In this document: in pieces, positions 45,901-58,247 of the stretch | Position numbering within the stretch: position 1 is the first letter of the stretch | How the letters are laid out: each line of letters begins with the position of its first letter | Assembly (NCBI RefSeq): GCF_001411555.2 | Contig: NC_049915.1 | Coordinates: 18,738,640 to 18,802,639, forward strand | Direction: 5' to 3' | DNA: 64,000 nt | Source of the DNA: Juglans regia | Lineage: Eukaryota; Streptophyta; Magnoliopsida; Fagales; Juglandaceae | Translations under genes and position numbers: made by a program | Notes under the pieces: generated by a model | Seen by the model: the letters and a program-made list of their open reading frames with translations, nothing else | What the model was told of the DNA's origin: nothing | The model's database searches: none

Positions 45901-48436
45901 TTTTATTTTTAAAAAACAAACAATGCCTAATTTAATTTTTAAGAGTAGGGAGATGAGATGAGAAACTGTGAGAGTTTTGTAAATAGTAATAAAATGACTT
46001 GAGTTAAGATGTTTTCATGAGTTTTGAGAAATGAGAGAGAACACTTTGGGTAAAAATATTATAAAGTTAAAAATTGTTGGGATATAATTTTTTAATGTTA
46101 TTTTTGTTTTGAAATTTTACAAAGTTGTATTGTTTTTTATGTTTTATTTCAAAGTTTGGGAAAGTTGTATAGGGTTTTGTGTTTGGAGATTGATTAGGTA
46201 ATGATTAGAAGGAAAATTTGAAAATTTAGAATTGAAAAGTATTTTATGTTATAGTGATGCTTGGGAAGAAAAATGTGAGAAGTTTTGAAATGAGATAAGA
46301 CCATCGCTGTTGCCAAACAAGGCCTTGGGCCTACAAAAAAAGCTAAAGATTAAAAACCTCACTTATCTATACAATTGCACTACAAGAAGAAAAAGTAATT
46401 ATAGGTTAAAACAAAACAAGAAAACTATATGCCTAAATTTTGACAAACATCCCTAGCATGGTTTTATGGAATATGATTTTTTTTTAATTTAATCATAGTT
46501 TTTTTCTTCTAGGTCCAGGATGACCCTTCAGGGGACTTCAAAGCTATGCACAGGCACATGTCTAAAGGATCATGGACATTCTCAATGCCAGACTATGGAT
46601 GGCAAGTCTCTGATGTCACAGCAGAAGGGTTGAAGGTAATGACTCATTGCTATCGAAATACATTCCTACAAAAATGACACATTCATTCTAATCTACTACA
46701 GGTTTCACTCTTGTTATCAAAAATGTCCACCAACCTTGTTGGGGAAAAAATGGAGAATCAACGGTTTTATGATGCCGTCAATGTCATTCTTTCTCTACAA
46801 GTAAAAACTCAACTCACGTATTCTGTATTTGTTCGACTCATTTATATCTTTAAAAGGCTTCATCTCTTGAGTAATCAAATTTCTTTCAATCGCCACTACA
46901 GAGTGAAAATGGTGGTTTCCCAGCATGGGAGCCTCGGAGAGCATCCCCATGGATGCAGGTAAGCCTTTTGATAAAACAGAAGTCTAATGTTCATATTTAG
47001 GATATGAAATCATGGTGCCAAATCTGCACTTGCAAACATAAATTTTGTATATATTTTTTGCAGAAGTTCAACCCCTCAGAGGTCTTTGAGGATCCTATCT
47101 TTGAGCGAGAGTAAGATCAATGAGATAACTTCATCCAACTGCAATTTCTATAGTATTTGTCATAATTTCATCCTAACATCAGAGTTTTCGCCCTTATATA
47201 TAGGCATGTAGAGTGCACTTCGTCAGCACTTCAAGCTCTTGCACTCTTCAGGAAACTCTATCCCAAGCACCGAAGGACGGAGATAGACAGTAGCATTTCG
47301 AAGGCGACTCAATACATTCAAGATGTGCAAGAAACTGATGGATCATGGTAATTAATCATACGTTTTTCCCAAATTACATATATATATATATATGTATATC
47401 AGATGTACTGACTCTTTAAGCAAGTACACAGGTATGGAAATTGGGGGATTTGCTACACCTACGGTACATGGTTTGCTGTAGCAGGATTGGTTGCTTGTGG
47501 AAGAAACTACAAAAACTGTGCAGCATTACGAAAAGCTTGTGAGTTTTTGATATCAAAGCAGTTACCAAATGGTGGATGGGGAGAGAGTTTCCTATCAAGC
47601 CATAACAAGGTATGAACAACTTGTTTCAGAACAAGCCATATCCAAAAAAGGGATGGAAAATGAAAAGACTCGTGAAATAATCGAGTTTAATTAATGTGAA
47701 ACAGGTGTGGACGAATATAGAAGGCAACCAAGAACATGTTGTCCAAACTGCATGGGCTATGTTAACACTCATTGACGCCGGACAGGTTATAACTAACTCT
47801 ACCATTTTCTCCTCGATGTTCAGATTTACATTAAAATGTAAAATTTTTGTGGAAAGATCAGGAAATATCACACCATAAAGACCTAGCTTTTCGTGTATAT
47901 ATATATATATATATATATCAAATTATCAGCAGAAAAAATCTTCAGATTTTGAATTTCTTTCTTTTAAAAATTGTCATGATGAGCATAGTCTGAAGTATAT
48001 AGGTATATATTGGATCACTCGAAGTTTGAGATCGAGGTACTGAACTTTTATGGCAACTGCTCTTGGGAAAACAAATATTAACACCCCTTTGTCATGTAGA
48101 TTGTGAGTGAATATTTTTTAATTATTCAATTCCAGGCTGAGATAGATCCAACACCAATTCATCGTGGAGTAAGGGTATTGATCAATTCCCAAACTAAAGA
48201 TGGTGACTTTCCTCAACAGGTACTAACAATTTCATGTTTTATTTAACATTCAGTATGCAGTTACATTTACTTAATTAACTGTTTTATGTTTCCTAATGGA
48301 TGTATAATACGTCAACGTGCAGGAAATTATAGGAGTGTTTCATAGGTATGGTGGACTAAACTACGCAGCATTTAGAGACATTTTCCCCTTATGGGCTCTT
48401 GGGGAATACCGAAACCGAGTTCTACTACCTGCATAA
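42904..48436 (+). CDS. Oxidosqualene cyclase copy 3 (triterpene synthase), intact
   Basis: Second full-length cyclase. Exons: 42904-43098, 43319-43504, 43688-43777, 43877-44074, 44649-44733, 44817-44983, 45185-45373, 45508-45621, 45752-45871, 46513-46635, 46702-46800, 46902-46958, 47064-47110, 47204-47347, 47432-47609, 47705-47785, 48136-48219, 48323-48436. Each matches copy 2 in length except the last (one codon shorter), giving 756 aa. Motifs: [10 protein letters not shown] start, [18 protein letters not shown] with Asp at 482, HVECTSS, QETDGSW, QLPNGGW, end [10 protein letters not shown]. Unusual: DVTAE as in copy 2, and MSCHAR at 254-259. His at 257 is the residue typical of sterol cyclases such as cycloartenol synthase, whereas copy 2 has the Tyr of pentacyclic triterpene synthases. 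More diverged from copies 1 and 2 than they are from each other. Product unknown. Confidence 0.92.
45946..46325. repeat. MITE in intron 9 of copy 3
   Basis: Insert from about AGTAGGGAGATGAGATGAGA to TTGCCAAACAAGGCC with TTTTGTTTTGAAATTT-type interior words of the local MITE family. Not seen in intron 9 of copy 2 (24946-25261). Edges approximate. Confidence 0.5.
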
Positions 48437-48474
48437 TTGTTTAAGAAAGTTTAGCAGATAGAGTAATCTGAAAA

Positions 48475-48480
48475 AATAAA
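48475..48480 (+). terminator. Poly(A) signal, OSC copy 3
   Basis: AATAAA 38 bases after the stop codon, within an AAAAAATAAATG context. A plausible polyadenylation signal. Confidence 0.5.
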
Positions 48481-49044
48481 TGCGACTTCGATACTTGTAG
48501 AACGCTATCTTTATGATGATATTTGTCTTCACTAGAGATAGTTTGCTACCGGGTTATAAATAATTCACCTACAGAATACAACAATAGATAGAAATTCTGA
48601 AGTTTTTTCTTTCATAGTTTCTTTACAAAATTTTGTTTGTGACTAAAAATAATGGGAGGATCATTCAATTTCTAAATTTGTGGGTTACATCCTCTATATA
48701 TAGAGAATGAAGTGATACCTTGCGAAAGATCACAACCCATAACTTATGACTTTTCAACTGGTAGTTATTAGTTTAAAGAGTATAACGTTTCAATTAAAGG
48801 CCAAATGGTATGCCTAGTCAACTGGTTAGGTGTCTCCCAATAGCCCTTTTAGCTAAATTATTTTTGAAGCGTTGTGTACCCATGCTTGTTGGATCCTCGT
48901 TGGGCCAAGACCTGTTTGATCCAAACCGAAGGGGATCAACATATTCTTACCACCAAGCCAATGCAACCATGCAACTACTCGTGGTAATAACTCCACGAAA
49001 ATAGATAATAAGTGACATTCAATAAAACCACATATTTAATTTCA
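48481..49044. other. 3' flank of copy 3, nothing recognised
   Basis: Non-coding, AT-rich. Contains a mildly GC-richer stretch (48800-48970) with no supported gene. Confidence 0.5.
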
Positions 49045-50146
49045 CAAACTACAATAGTAATGACCCGAAAAAAATTGAAATGAAAATAATTTCTTTAGAC
49101 CTTAGAAACGTCAAGAAATCCCAAAAGAATTTCGAGAATTGAGCAATTGGTTAGGTTTTAGTTCGTTAATGTAATCGGATTACGACCTGTTATGGAGATA
49201 AATTGCCTTTTTTATTTATTTGAGGCACTTAGGAGTATAATTTGATAAAACGAATTACACAATTAGACTCGTATGAATATTAAGAATTTTATGGTGCAAT
49301 AAAAACTTTCAAGTTATTCAAGTGAATAGTAGACCATCGAGAGAACGTCACGTGACGTCTGGTCAAAACAACCATCAAATCACCATGTTAGATATCCAAA
49401 TCAGCTGAGGATCACTAGAAATATTTTTTGTACTCATGGTACCTCACAACACTTCATTTGGAACACACTTTACAGTCGTCAAGTGGAGTAGAAATGTGTA
49501 AGGTGGATGAAAGGAAAATCAAGCAACCTACATGCCTTCTTGCAACTCCATACCTTTCTTACACCACTACACTATTCTATCCACTCAAGTCAAACTATGG
49601 CCAACCACCAAAATCCCAAAACTCCCAAACCCCATGAGTGATGCTACTCGGCTTGACAAAGCAAGCTTCTCTCATTGGTTTAAACCAATTCTATAAGCAA
49701 CTAACCACTCATGTACTTCCTCTTACACCCTCATCCATCCCCTTACACTATGGTACACTCAATTGACCAACCCAACTACAATTGGATTTGAAACCCCAAA
49801 TGAAACCCTAACTGAACCCCAAAATGAGGCAATCAGGTTTAAAGGATTTTAGCCCACCGAATGGCCTCCCTTCCACTGAACCTTTTCCACAAGCAAGACT
49901 CATTTGAATGACTACTCTCGTGGCCAACAGTGTACCATAACCCAAATAGTGTCCATCACACCTAAGCAACCCATCCACTCCCATCACCACTCAATCGATC
50001 AAGCTTCAAGTCTCAACCCCCAAGTCTCATCAATTAGTTGCACCACCAACCACCCAAGGTCAGCCTCCATATCATCTCCCCTTAAGCCCCACGCCTCCCT
50101 CCATCTTTCCAAACTTAGCATTTTTCTTTTCCTTCCAAGAGAGCAA

Positions 50147-50203
<57 letters not shown>

Positions 50204-53200
50204 AGCTTTGGAGAAAAAATTTCTAGTTTTGTTTTCTTTGTGTTCCATCTTTGTAAGTCTCCTTGCCTAGCTCAAATCTATTATATTTTGTTAAGCTTTA
50301 AGTCTTGAACGTGTGGGAGAGTGTTGGATAATTTTATTTATTGGAGGTTTGGAGGTTGATTGTTGGTATTTTGATATGATGGGGTTCAGTTTGAGAGTCT
50401 GGTGTTAAGCTTGGAAGTTTTTGTTGATTTGATGAAAAGTTTTGTAAATCTCAGTTCCATGATCTAATGAGCTGATTTTTGTGTAAGTTTATGGTTTGAT
50501 TTAGAGCATATTAGGTTTGAACAAAATGGTTTTTGTGTGATTTATAAAATGATATAACCGAATCCTTCAAATGAGTTTTGTTTGGTTTAGTTTGTTGTTT
50601 TAGCTTTAGGATCTTGAATCTATGGTTTTTATTTTTTTAAATCTTGTTCCTAAAGCTTTGATCTATGGATTAAGTATATTTTTAAAGCTTTATGACTTAG
50701 GCCTTTGTTGTATTTTTTGTAAACACGCAAAGGGTATAATCTTTAAGCATGATTTGGAGGCTCTCAAGTTTAAGTTTGTTATGTTGGGATTATTCGCTAA
50801 CAAATGTTGGATTTTAATGTTTAGATCAAGTTAGAACTTGATTTGAGGTATATAAATGTGTCGTCTCAAGGTTTTACTGCATGTAAATAAATGATTTAGT
50901 GATGAGCATATAATAATGTATAATTAGGCACGGTAATTGAGTAAATATGGAACAAAACATTTGTTAGATGTGTAATTATACATTAAAAATAGAAATGGTT
51001 GTTGAAATTTGAGTCTCGTAACAATTTGGGGACTTTATATGGCCAATTGACTCCAGCACTCGTGTGATAAACTAGCAGGTCTCTAGAACAACCAAGTCTG
51101 ATTTTAACCCGACACCCTCATTGACTTACACACCTACACTGCCTTATGTAGACCACGAATGGAATGGAAGGGGGTAGTAGCAGAAGGCTTGGAGCTACGT
51201 GGGAAGGAGAGGGAATATTTTGTGGTCCACGCGCTAGGAAGTTTGTTACACACACAGCAAGGCAGACAAAGAGAAAGGATAAAAGGGAGAGAAAGAGGCA
51301 CAACTGGAGCAGATTTTCATGGGCACAATTTTGCTTAACGTTGTTCTTCCATTTCTTGTTTTATATGTCAAATTTGTGTGCATTGGTAGGAGAGTATTTT
51401 CAGTACATCATGATCGCGTAATTTTCAAAACCTAAGCTTGGGAATATTTTGATTGCGCTATGTTTCGGTGGGTTCAATTTATGTTTGGTACGAATTTCAG
51501 TATCTATGGGTTTGTAAACAATCTTTCCATGAGTTGAAATTTGGTTTCTCTTACTGATCTTTGATTCATTGTCGACAAAAGGCACGATGAATGCTTGGGT
51601 TGTACAGAAAACCTAGGCCGATGAGACCAATTTCAATTAGATTCTTTGTCAATTTGATAGCGGTTTCAGAATCATTTGGGATCTGTTTGATATTTACAAA
51701 TCATCAGCGCATCTTTTTCTTGACCGAAATTGTGTTAGAAGTAATTTGGGGAAAATGGAACTCAATTTGAAACTAGCCCACGAAAAAGAAATCCGTAGCT
51801 TAGGTGGTTGATCATTTGTTTCTTAGATATAAAAATTTGCATATAGATAGATTTACATACTTAGTTGTTGTTTTGAAGCCTACAAATCCAAGAAATTTGA
51901 GTGAGCAAACAGAAATTAGCTAAGAAAATAGATAAGGGTTTCCTCATATTGTTTTGCATTGGAACCATTTTCTCTGATCACCATAGTCCCTGTGAAATCG
52001 ACCTTGGGGCTCTTCCTTAAAAAAACTAGACACCTTTTATGCTTGGGAGGCAAATTAAATGGAGAGACATTTAGTCTCTATGTTCATGGCCAAGCATGCT
52101 ATGTTGGTTCCATGTTTCCTATGCAAGTGGAGTCTCATTTCATGTATAAGCTGAGTTTTGTGGCTTAGTAAAGCATGTTATCAACTAGGTATGAGTGATT
52201 AACATGTTAGAAGTGAGATTTGTGAACTTTGGAGTCCTTTGTGTTAAAATGAGGGTATTAGACCAAAAACACCAAGATTAGGTTCGGTTTGACCTAATCT
52301 TGTTGTTTTGTGTTCTTATTTGAAGTGGTGAGTTTAGGTTTTTGTAAAATGTGTGATTAGTGTCTTGACATGATTTTAGAACTAAGGATGTGATATTTGA
52401 GAGTTGTTATTTTAGGTTAAGCATGTTAGTATTTTAAATGGACAAGTAGCAAGCAAAATCATGGTTTTTGGTGTGAAGCCCATGGTCTAATTCCACTAAA
52501 TGTTGTTGGGTATGTGGGTGTGTTGAGGGCTTGGCCCGTGTAGAAGCCTAGTTGAGAAAACTAAAAGGACCAACCCCTTTACCTATACAATATCGTATAA
52601 GGGCTTGAAAAACCCTATCATTTTCTTCTCCCTCCCTCTCCCCCTCCTTCCTTTCTCTCCCATGCCGCACACCCTCTCCCAATGTCTCTCTCTCCCTCAA
52701 TGACACATGAGCTCTACTTTGCCACCACTTCACGGTCCCCACCTCCATTGCACCCTATGGCCACCATCCTTACTCCCACAATTTGTGCTGCCCTTCTTTC
52801 TCTGCCTCCCCTTAATTTTAGCCATGTGTCTACGTACCACCCATGCACACCCCATTAGATGTAGTCACGCATCAGAGAGCTCAACCTTCCCTCTACCAAG
52901 TCTGATCGTTGCTCGTCCCACCAATCTAAGCCCCGCCTTGTGTCACCTATAGCAGGGTGGCTCAATCAAGGCCCTTTCCTCTTCGAAGCACCTCAGCCTT
53001 TCCTAATCTTCTTATCTCAACCTTCACACCAAGACCAGCTCTCTCACCCTCTCTAATTTCCTCTTTCCTGATTTAGTTTTTTTTCCTCCTTTTTAGGGTT
53101 CCACCGCCTCTGTCACGCTCCATCACCCACAAACACCCATCGTAGGTTGTACGACCATCATCGTCATCCACTTCCACTCACACACTCTGCTTCCGTATCA

Positions 53201-56200
53201 ACTTCCACACACTATCTTTGCCTCTACTACCGAGTGAACCCCTAACTCTAGCCACCGCCACTGCCATGCTCCTCCCTTCCAGACACTACCACAGTAAGCA
53301 CCTCTTCCTCTGGCCTCGTCATTTTATGTTCTACTCACGTTCAAATCTAATTCTCTAACCTTGTCCCTCTGTGTAGCAACCCGTACACGCAATACACACA
53401 CTCTGCCCCTCTATTTGAGACTCCATAGACTACTTGGAGGGCCACCATGACACCCGCTCACAAGAACAAATGTGACCAGTAGGCAAAGCTCAAGAACTTC
53501 GTTCATCCAAAAAAAATCACCTTCGCGATTGTAAATGGTTCTAGAACGAAATTTTTAAAGACTTGTAGTTAGAGAATTGTGAATCTGTCATGTGCAGTCT
53601 AGTTGGGAAGTTGGAGATGTGGTTGTGGGCCATGAAGCGTTGTGAATAAATTGTAGTGCTTATGAATCTACGGCCGAGGGCCCAGTGAAGCGTTGGGAAC
53701 AAAATTTGAAGCTACTGTAATGTTGTGGTCTCACTCGTCGTGAATTTTTTTGTTTTGTTTAAATTCATATTTAATGTTGTTATTATGTCATTCATTTATT
53801 GATTGTTGCATGTCTACATTAATGTTGCTACCTGCTATTAATATTTTCATAATTGTTCTCTTTTGTTGTATATGCTAAAATACGGAAAATTTTGTGGTTT
53901 TTACTTTCAAACGAGTAGTTTGTGTGTAAGTGTGTATGACGACCCCAAGCTGAGATAGGACATTATCTCGATTGAGCTCTTTTGGTCACTCGGGAGCGCA
54001 TAAAATTGAGTGATGTCCCCTAGGTTGTCGCCGAGCGACAATGGGCTCGAGTAAGATGATAACACTCTCAGGTTGACTTCGTTGCCTCTTTGCTGGCGGA
54101 GGCTAGACGATGCCTAGTCACGCATGCACCGAAAGCGGAGCTGGGCATCTCTAGTTACAAATTCACACACACGGTTGTTACCCGTGGTGTGATGAAGGGA
54201 GCCAAAGAGTGCAGATGGTCCATAGGGGAGACCATGGTGCATACTTTAATTAAATGGTTACTTTCGAAACTAAAACGTGATTTTCGGGTGTGTGGGGCTT
54301 GTGTGAGAAATGTGTTTATAATGGTATTTGGAAAATTACAATGTTATTATTTTCTTAACTGTCAACTTGGTATAATTTTCACATTTTTCCATCTGCTTGT
54401 ATGTTGATTATTAGTTCTGGTTTCACTTATTAAGATTTTGCGAAACCTCATTGTGGTGTCCCCACCTGCGGCTTCATCTCTCAGAACCGTAGACTTTGAT
54501 GTAGAAGGACATTGCAAGTATGGAGGTTCACCTCCATTCGAAGAGTGGAGATTGAGGATCTCCCCCTTTGTAATAAGAGTTATTAATATTTGTATTTTTT
54601 TTAATTTTGTTGGATGATTGTAAAATTCTTTCATCGAAGTTTGGAGGACTTATGGCTTATGGGTAGTTTCTTTGTGATGTAGCTTTAATTTCTGGAACTA
54701 TTAGAATTATTAACTATCCTTTTTATTTTTTCCACTACAAATAAACTGCACACTATTATATTGCATGTATGCACACATTTGCATTCACAATGCACTAGGG
54801 GTGTATGACTAGAGTGGCCAACATCCTGGCGTCACGACTTCTGCCAAAACACAAGCAGGGGTCGAGGGCGCCACATTTGGCCTAGAGGAGTTCTTATGGT
54901 AGGGCTTAGTTTTTGTAAACTGTAAGTCGGTTTTTGGACTTAGGATGAAAGTTACATGAGATATATAAATTTTGACAAGTTGTGGAACAAATTTATACTT
55001 TTTCAAAAGTTAAGGGGTAATTTTGCAAATTAAGGCCAAAGTTAGAAAGTTATGTTTTTATAAGGATGAAGCGAGAGAATTCTAACCCTAGAACATCTCT
55101 CATTTCAGCCTACGCTAGATTTACGTTACACTCGGAATTGTTTAATTTAGCTTCGAACTTACTTATGACATTTTTATGTATGTAAGGTTATAAGTTGCAT
55201 TAATTATATTCATGTTTTATTTATGTCTATTTATTTGATTTATAATATGCCTTGTCATGTCATTTCAACCTGTTACATATCATGAATGCGATGTCATAAG
55301 CATACATGTATGTCACGAGAATATCTCTTAAGTCATGCTTGAGTCATTTTGTTTTATCACAACCTCAAGTGCTGGGATGGGGGAGGGGGGATTATCCTAG
55401 TGGAACTCTCATATCCACTCTTGGGTTGACAAAGTACAATCAACATACTTTGAACAAGACCTAAGTAATTGATTTTTAGAGCAAGATTAGGAACCAAACG
55501 CTAGTGGGTGCCGAAACATGCTACAAGTACAAGCTATGGATTTACCTATGGGTAAAGCCTTTATGAATAATGTACTTATAGTTGGTTCAAGGACCTGTGA
55601 TATGATGTGGTACTAGCAAGAGCACACGGTCTATAGGGAGCTATGAAGCATCCATTTGAAAGTACCAAACATGTATAAAAATGAGTGTTTTATGTTCACG
55701 CAATGAAGCATGCCATGTTCATGACGACTCATATTGTCTCCAAGTCATGTTTTGTGTAAGCAAGTCCATGTGTATCATGCATCCATGTCATTTATACTAT
55801 TGGTAGGTTAGGAGCATATCTATTGAAATTTTATAAATTTCACTATGGTAGTCCCAACTACTCTTTTTCCCAAACTGGACGAGGCTAAAAGTGGTGGGGC
55901 CAGAGCCAATTGACTGTGGACAATTGTTTTCAGTTGATAGATTGCTATATAGAGATGATTATACATCTGGTAAATGGTATCGAAGGAATTTTGGAGGGGA
56001 ATCATGAGCCCTAATGGATCCCTATATGTCAAGAGTTTCTCACTCTTGAGAACTATTTTGTGTTAGCGAAGCATTTTATGGATGTCATTTCAACATTATT
56101 GAACAAGATCGTAGAAATCTTGGAAAGTACAGGATGATGATTAGGACCCTGTAACCTATTCTAAGTGCTTCTCTTTTGAGGTTTAAAAAGGGGTCCATGT

Positions 56201-56500
56201 TTTGGGACCCTAAATTTAAGGTTTAACTTAGCATCTTGGATAAACGATGTGACTTTTAACTATCTGGATATGAATAGAATGAAAGTATGCCTTTGGATTA
56301 GCATTATGGTACAATGTATGTTGATAAAAAATAAAAAAAATAAAAACTTATATGTTGTGTTTATAGCATATTATTAAAAATATGCTAGGTGCATTGCATT
56401 CTTAATTGTCATGAACAAAGGGTATGTAACATGTGTTGCATATCCCGACACTTCAAGCTCTGTCAAATCCCAATAGGAGTTTTGGGGTGTCACAATAAAT
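49045..56500. other. Long non-coding region, probably LTR-retroelement derived
   Basis: About 7.4 kb with no convincing coding frame. AATGACCCGAAAAAA near 49058 resembles the start, and GGGGTGTCACA near 56483-56494 the end, of the LTRs of some plant Ty3/gypsy elements. Blocks of pyrimidine-rich, CCACC/CACACCC-rich sequence (52560-53480) alternate with AT-rich DNA. No gag, protease, RT or integrase motif is seen. No target duplication is found. It could be one or more decayed solo LTRs or a large non-autonomous element; it is left unnamed. Confidence 0.3.
50150..50199. repeat. (GA)n microsatellite
   Basis: About 50 bases of uninterrupted GA/AG dinucleotide. Confidence 0.97.
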
Positions 56501-56902
56501 ATAACAATCCCTCACCTAGATTGTGTTATTAAATATGAGGCCCAGCCTATTTCAAACCAAGACGCATAGGAGAGGCCCAGCCCACCCCTTCGCTTCCAAA
56601 ACGATGTTGTTTTGGGCCTCTAGAGTACAAACCCTAAAAACCCTCTCCTCCCTTTCTCTTTTCTTTTCCTTCTCTCCCCACCCCACCCCCCCACCCCCGG
56701 CGCACCATCTCCTTCTTCCCCTCAGGTGAGCTTTGTGCACTACCCCTACACGCCAGCATCAACCCCAGACTTCACAACTTGTTATGCCCTCCATTGCAAC
56801 CGTCTGACCGCTACCCACTTTCCCCAATCATAGCCTACCATTATGCAACCCATGAAGAGGGCTTCTTAGAATATAAGTAGGTTGAGACCCCTACGCCTCC
56901 AA
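56501..56902. other. Non-coding spacer with C-rich tract
   Basis: Contains a pyrimidine-rich run including CCCCACCCCACCCCCCCACC (about 56678-56697). No gene is supported. Confidence 0.5.
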
Positions 56903-57349
56903 TGATGTAAGCCTAAATTGATATGGGGTATCTAGATCCATATTTTATATTGATTGCATTGAAATGCTACCTTAAGAAGACGAATTTGTACAAATATGGA
57001 AGGAAAAGCTTAATATATTCCTTGGACTAAGGGCAATATTAGTTATTTTCATCAAATCATATATTTATGCTCATTTTTGCCTTATTAATAAATATTTGGT
57101 TTCAGGTTTTGGAAGTGATTATGATTTCGATTTTGGCCAAAGTTTTGGTAGGATTCTTCTTTATTTATGTGTTTATTTTTCATACAATAATTTAGATTTT
57201 TTCATTTTTGAAAAATATCATAATTTCAAATTTTGCATCTATTTAAGTCTAGTTTGTGGGTTTCATAAAATAATTTCAAATTTTACTATTAAATTAATAT
57301 TATTCAGAGTTGCTTTCTTTGTATTTTGAAAGAATCTCTTGTCTTCTCT
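56903..57349 (+). repeat. Left arm of inverted pair: copia-type LTR, + orientation, truncated
   Basis: Starts TGATGTAAGCCTAAATTGATA. It is homologous, in reverse complement, to 57417-57847 across almost its whole length (for example TTTGGAAGTGATTATGATTT and its complement). It breaks off at GTCTTCTCT where the other copy continues. Confidence 0.8.
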
Positions 57350-57356
57350 GATACCA
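57346..57356 (-). other. Copia primer-binding site
   Basis: The minus strand reads TGGTATCAGAG two bases after the CATCA end of the LTR at 57359, matching the initiator-Met tRNA primer-binding site of Ty1/copia elements. Confidence 0.6.
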
Positions 57357-57358
57357 AC

Positions 57359-57847
57359 TGATGCAAGATACAATAGTGATTATTCTGCATGCTAGTTTCA
57401 ACAGATGATCAACATAGAGAAGACAAGAGATTCTTCCAAAATATAGAGAAAACAACTCGGAATAATATTGATTAATTGTAAAATTCAATATTATTTTATG
57501 AAGTCTACAAGTCGGACTTAAATAGCTGCAAAATTTGAAATTATGATGATTTTTCCAAAAAAAAAAAAAATCAAATAAACACAAATAAACAAGAATTCTA
57601 CCAAAACTTTGGCCAAAATCGAAATCATAATCACTTCCAAAACCTGAAATCAAATATTTACTAATAAGTTAAAAATGAGCATAAATATATGATTTGATGA
57701 AAAATAACTAATATTGCCCTTAGTCCAAGGAATATATTAAGTTTTTCCTTCCATATTTGTACAGATTCATCTTCTTAAGGTAGTATTTTAATACAATTAA
57801 TGTAGAATTTGGATCTAGATACCCCATATCAATTTGAGTTTGCATCA
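57359..57847 (-). repeat. Copia-type LTR, minus orientation
   Basis: A 489-bp unit on the minus strand from TGATGCAAACTC (57847) to TCTTGCATCA (57359), so it begins TG and ends CA within inverted TGATGCAA/TTGCATCA. It is followed by a primer-binding site. Its first 430 bases pair with the left arm as a long foldback with a spacer of about 70 bases. Confidence 0.65.
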
Positions 57848-57987
57848 ATTTGTTAACTTATATATTTATAACTATCATATAATATAGTATATACTTATAC
57901 TAATACTATATAGTATACGTATATATTTAATATACTTATATAATATACACTTATATAATATGCTTATAATACTTATGTGGGTGTACC
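57848..57987. other. AT-rich spacer
   Basis: Very AT-rich, with repeated TATAATATACTTATA-like words. No gene. Confidence 0.6.
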
Positions 57988-58247
57988 TTTTTTTTTTTTT
58001 TTTTATGAAGAGCCGGTAGCCACCCACATAGCAGCCCCGTCCCAAATTTATTAAAAAGCTCTCACATGTGGCGGAGGAATACTGTGGTAACATTTAGTAC
58101 ATAAAAAACATTCCAAACAAAGAACAAACTCAATCGAACCATAAACAAAGACCATAGAGATCTAAACATGCCTAGAAACAAACTAAAACATGCCTAGAGA
58201 CCAACATCAAAATAAATTTAAACATACCTAAGAGTAACCAATAAAAA

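Noticed and set aside
20276..48436. Complete triterpene biosynthetic gene cluster
   Set aside because: Only OSCs and mobile elements are present; no P450, acyltransferase, glycosyltransferase or dehydrogenase gene was found between or around them.
49428..50308. Open frames of 60-134 codons in the region after copy 3
   Set aside because: Low-complexity composition, including translation through the (GA)n microsatellite. No homology or gene structure.
57096..57653. Two similar small proteins on opposite strands (SGFGSDYDFDFGQSFGRI)
   Set aside because: They are the two arms of an inverted LTR repeat read in opposite directions, not genes.
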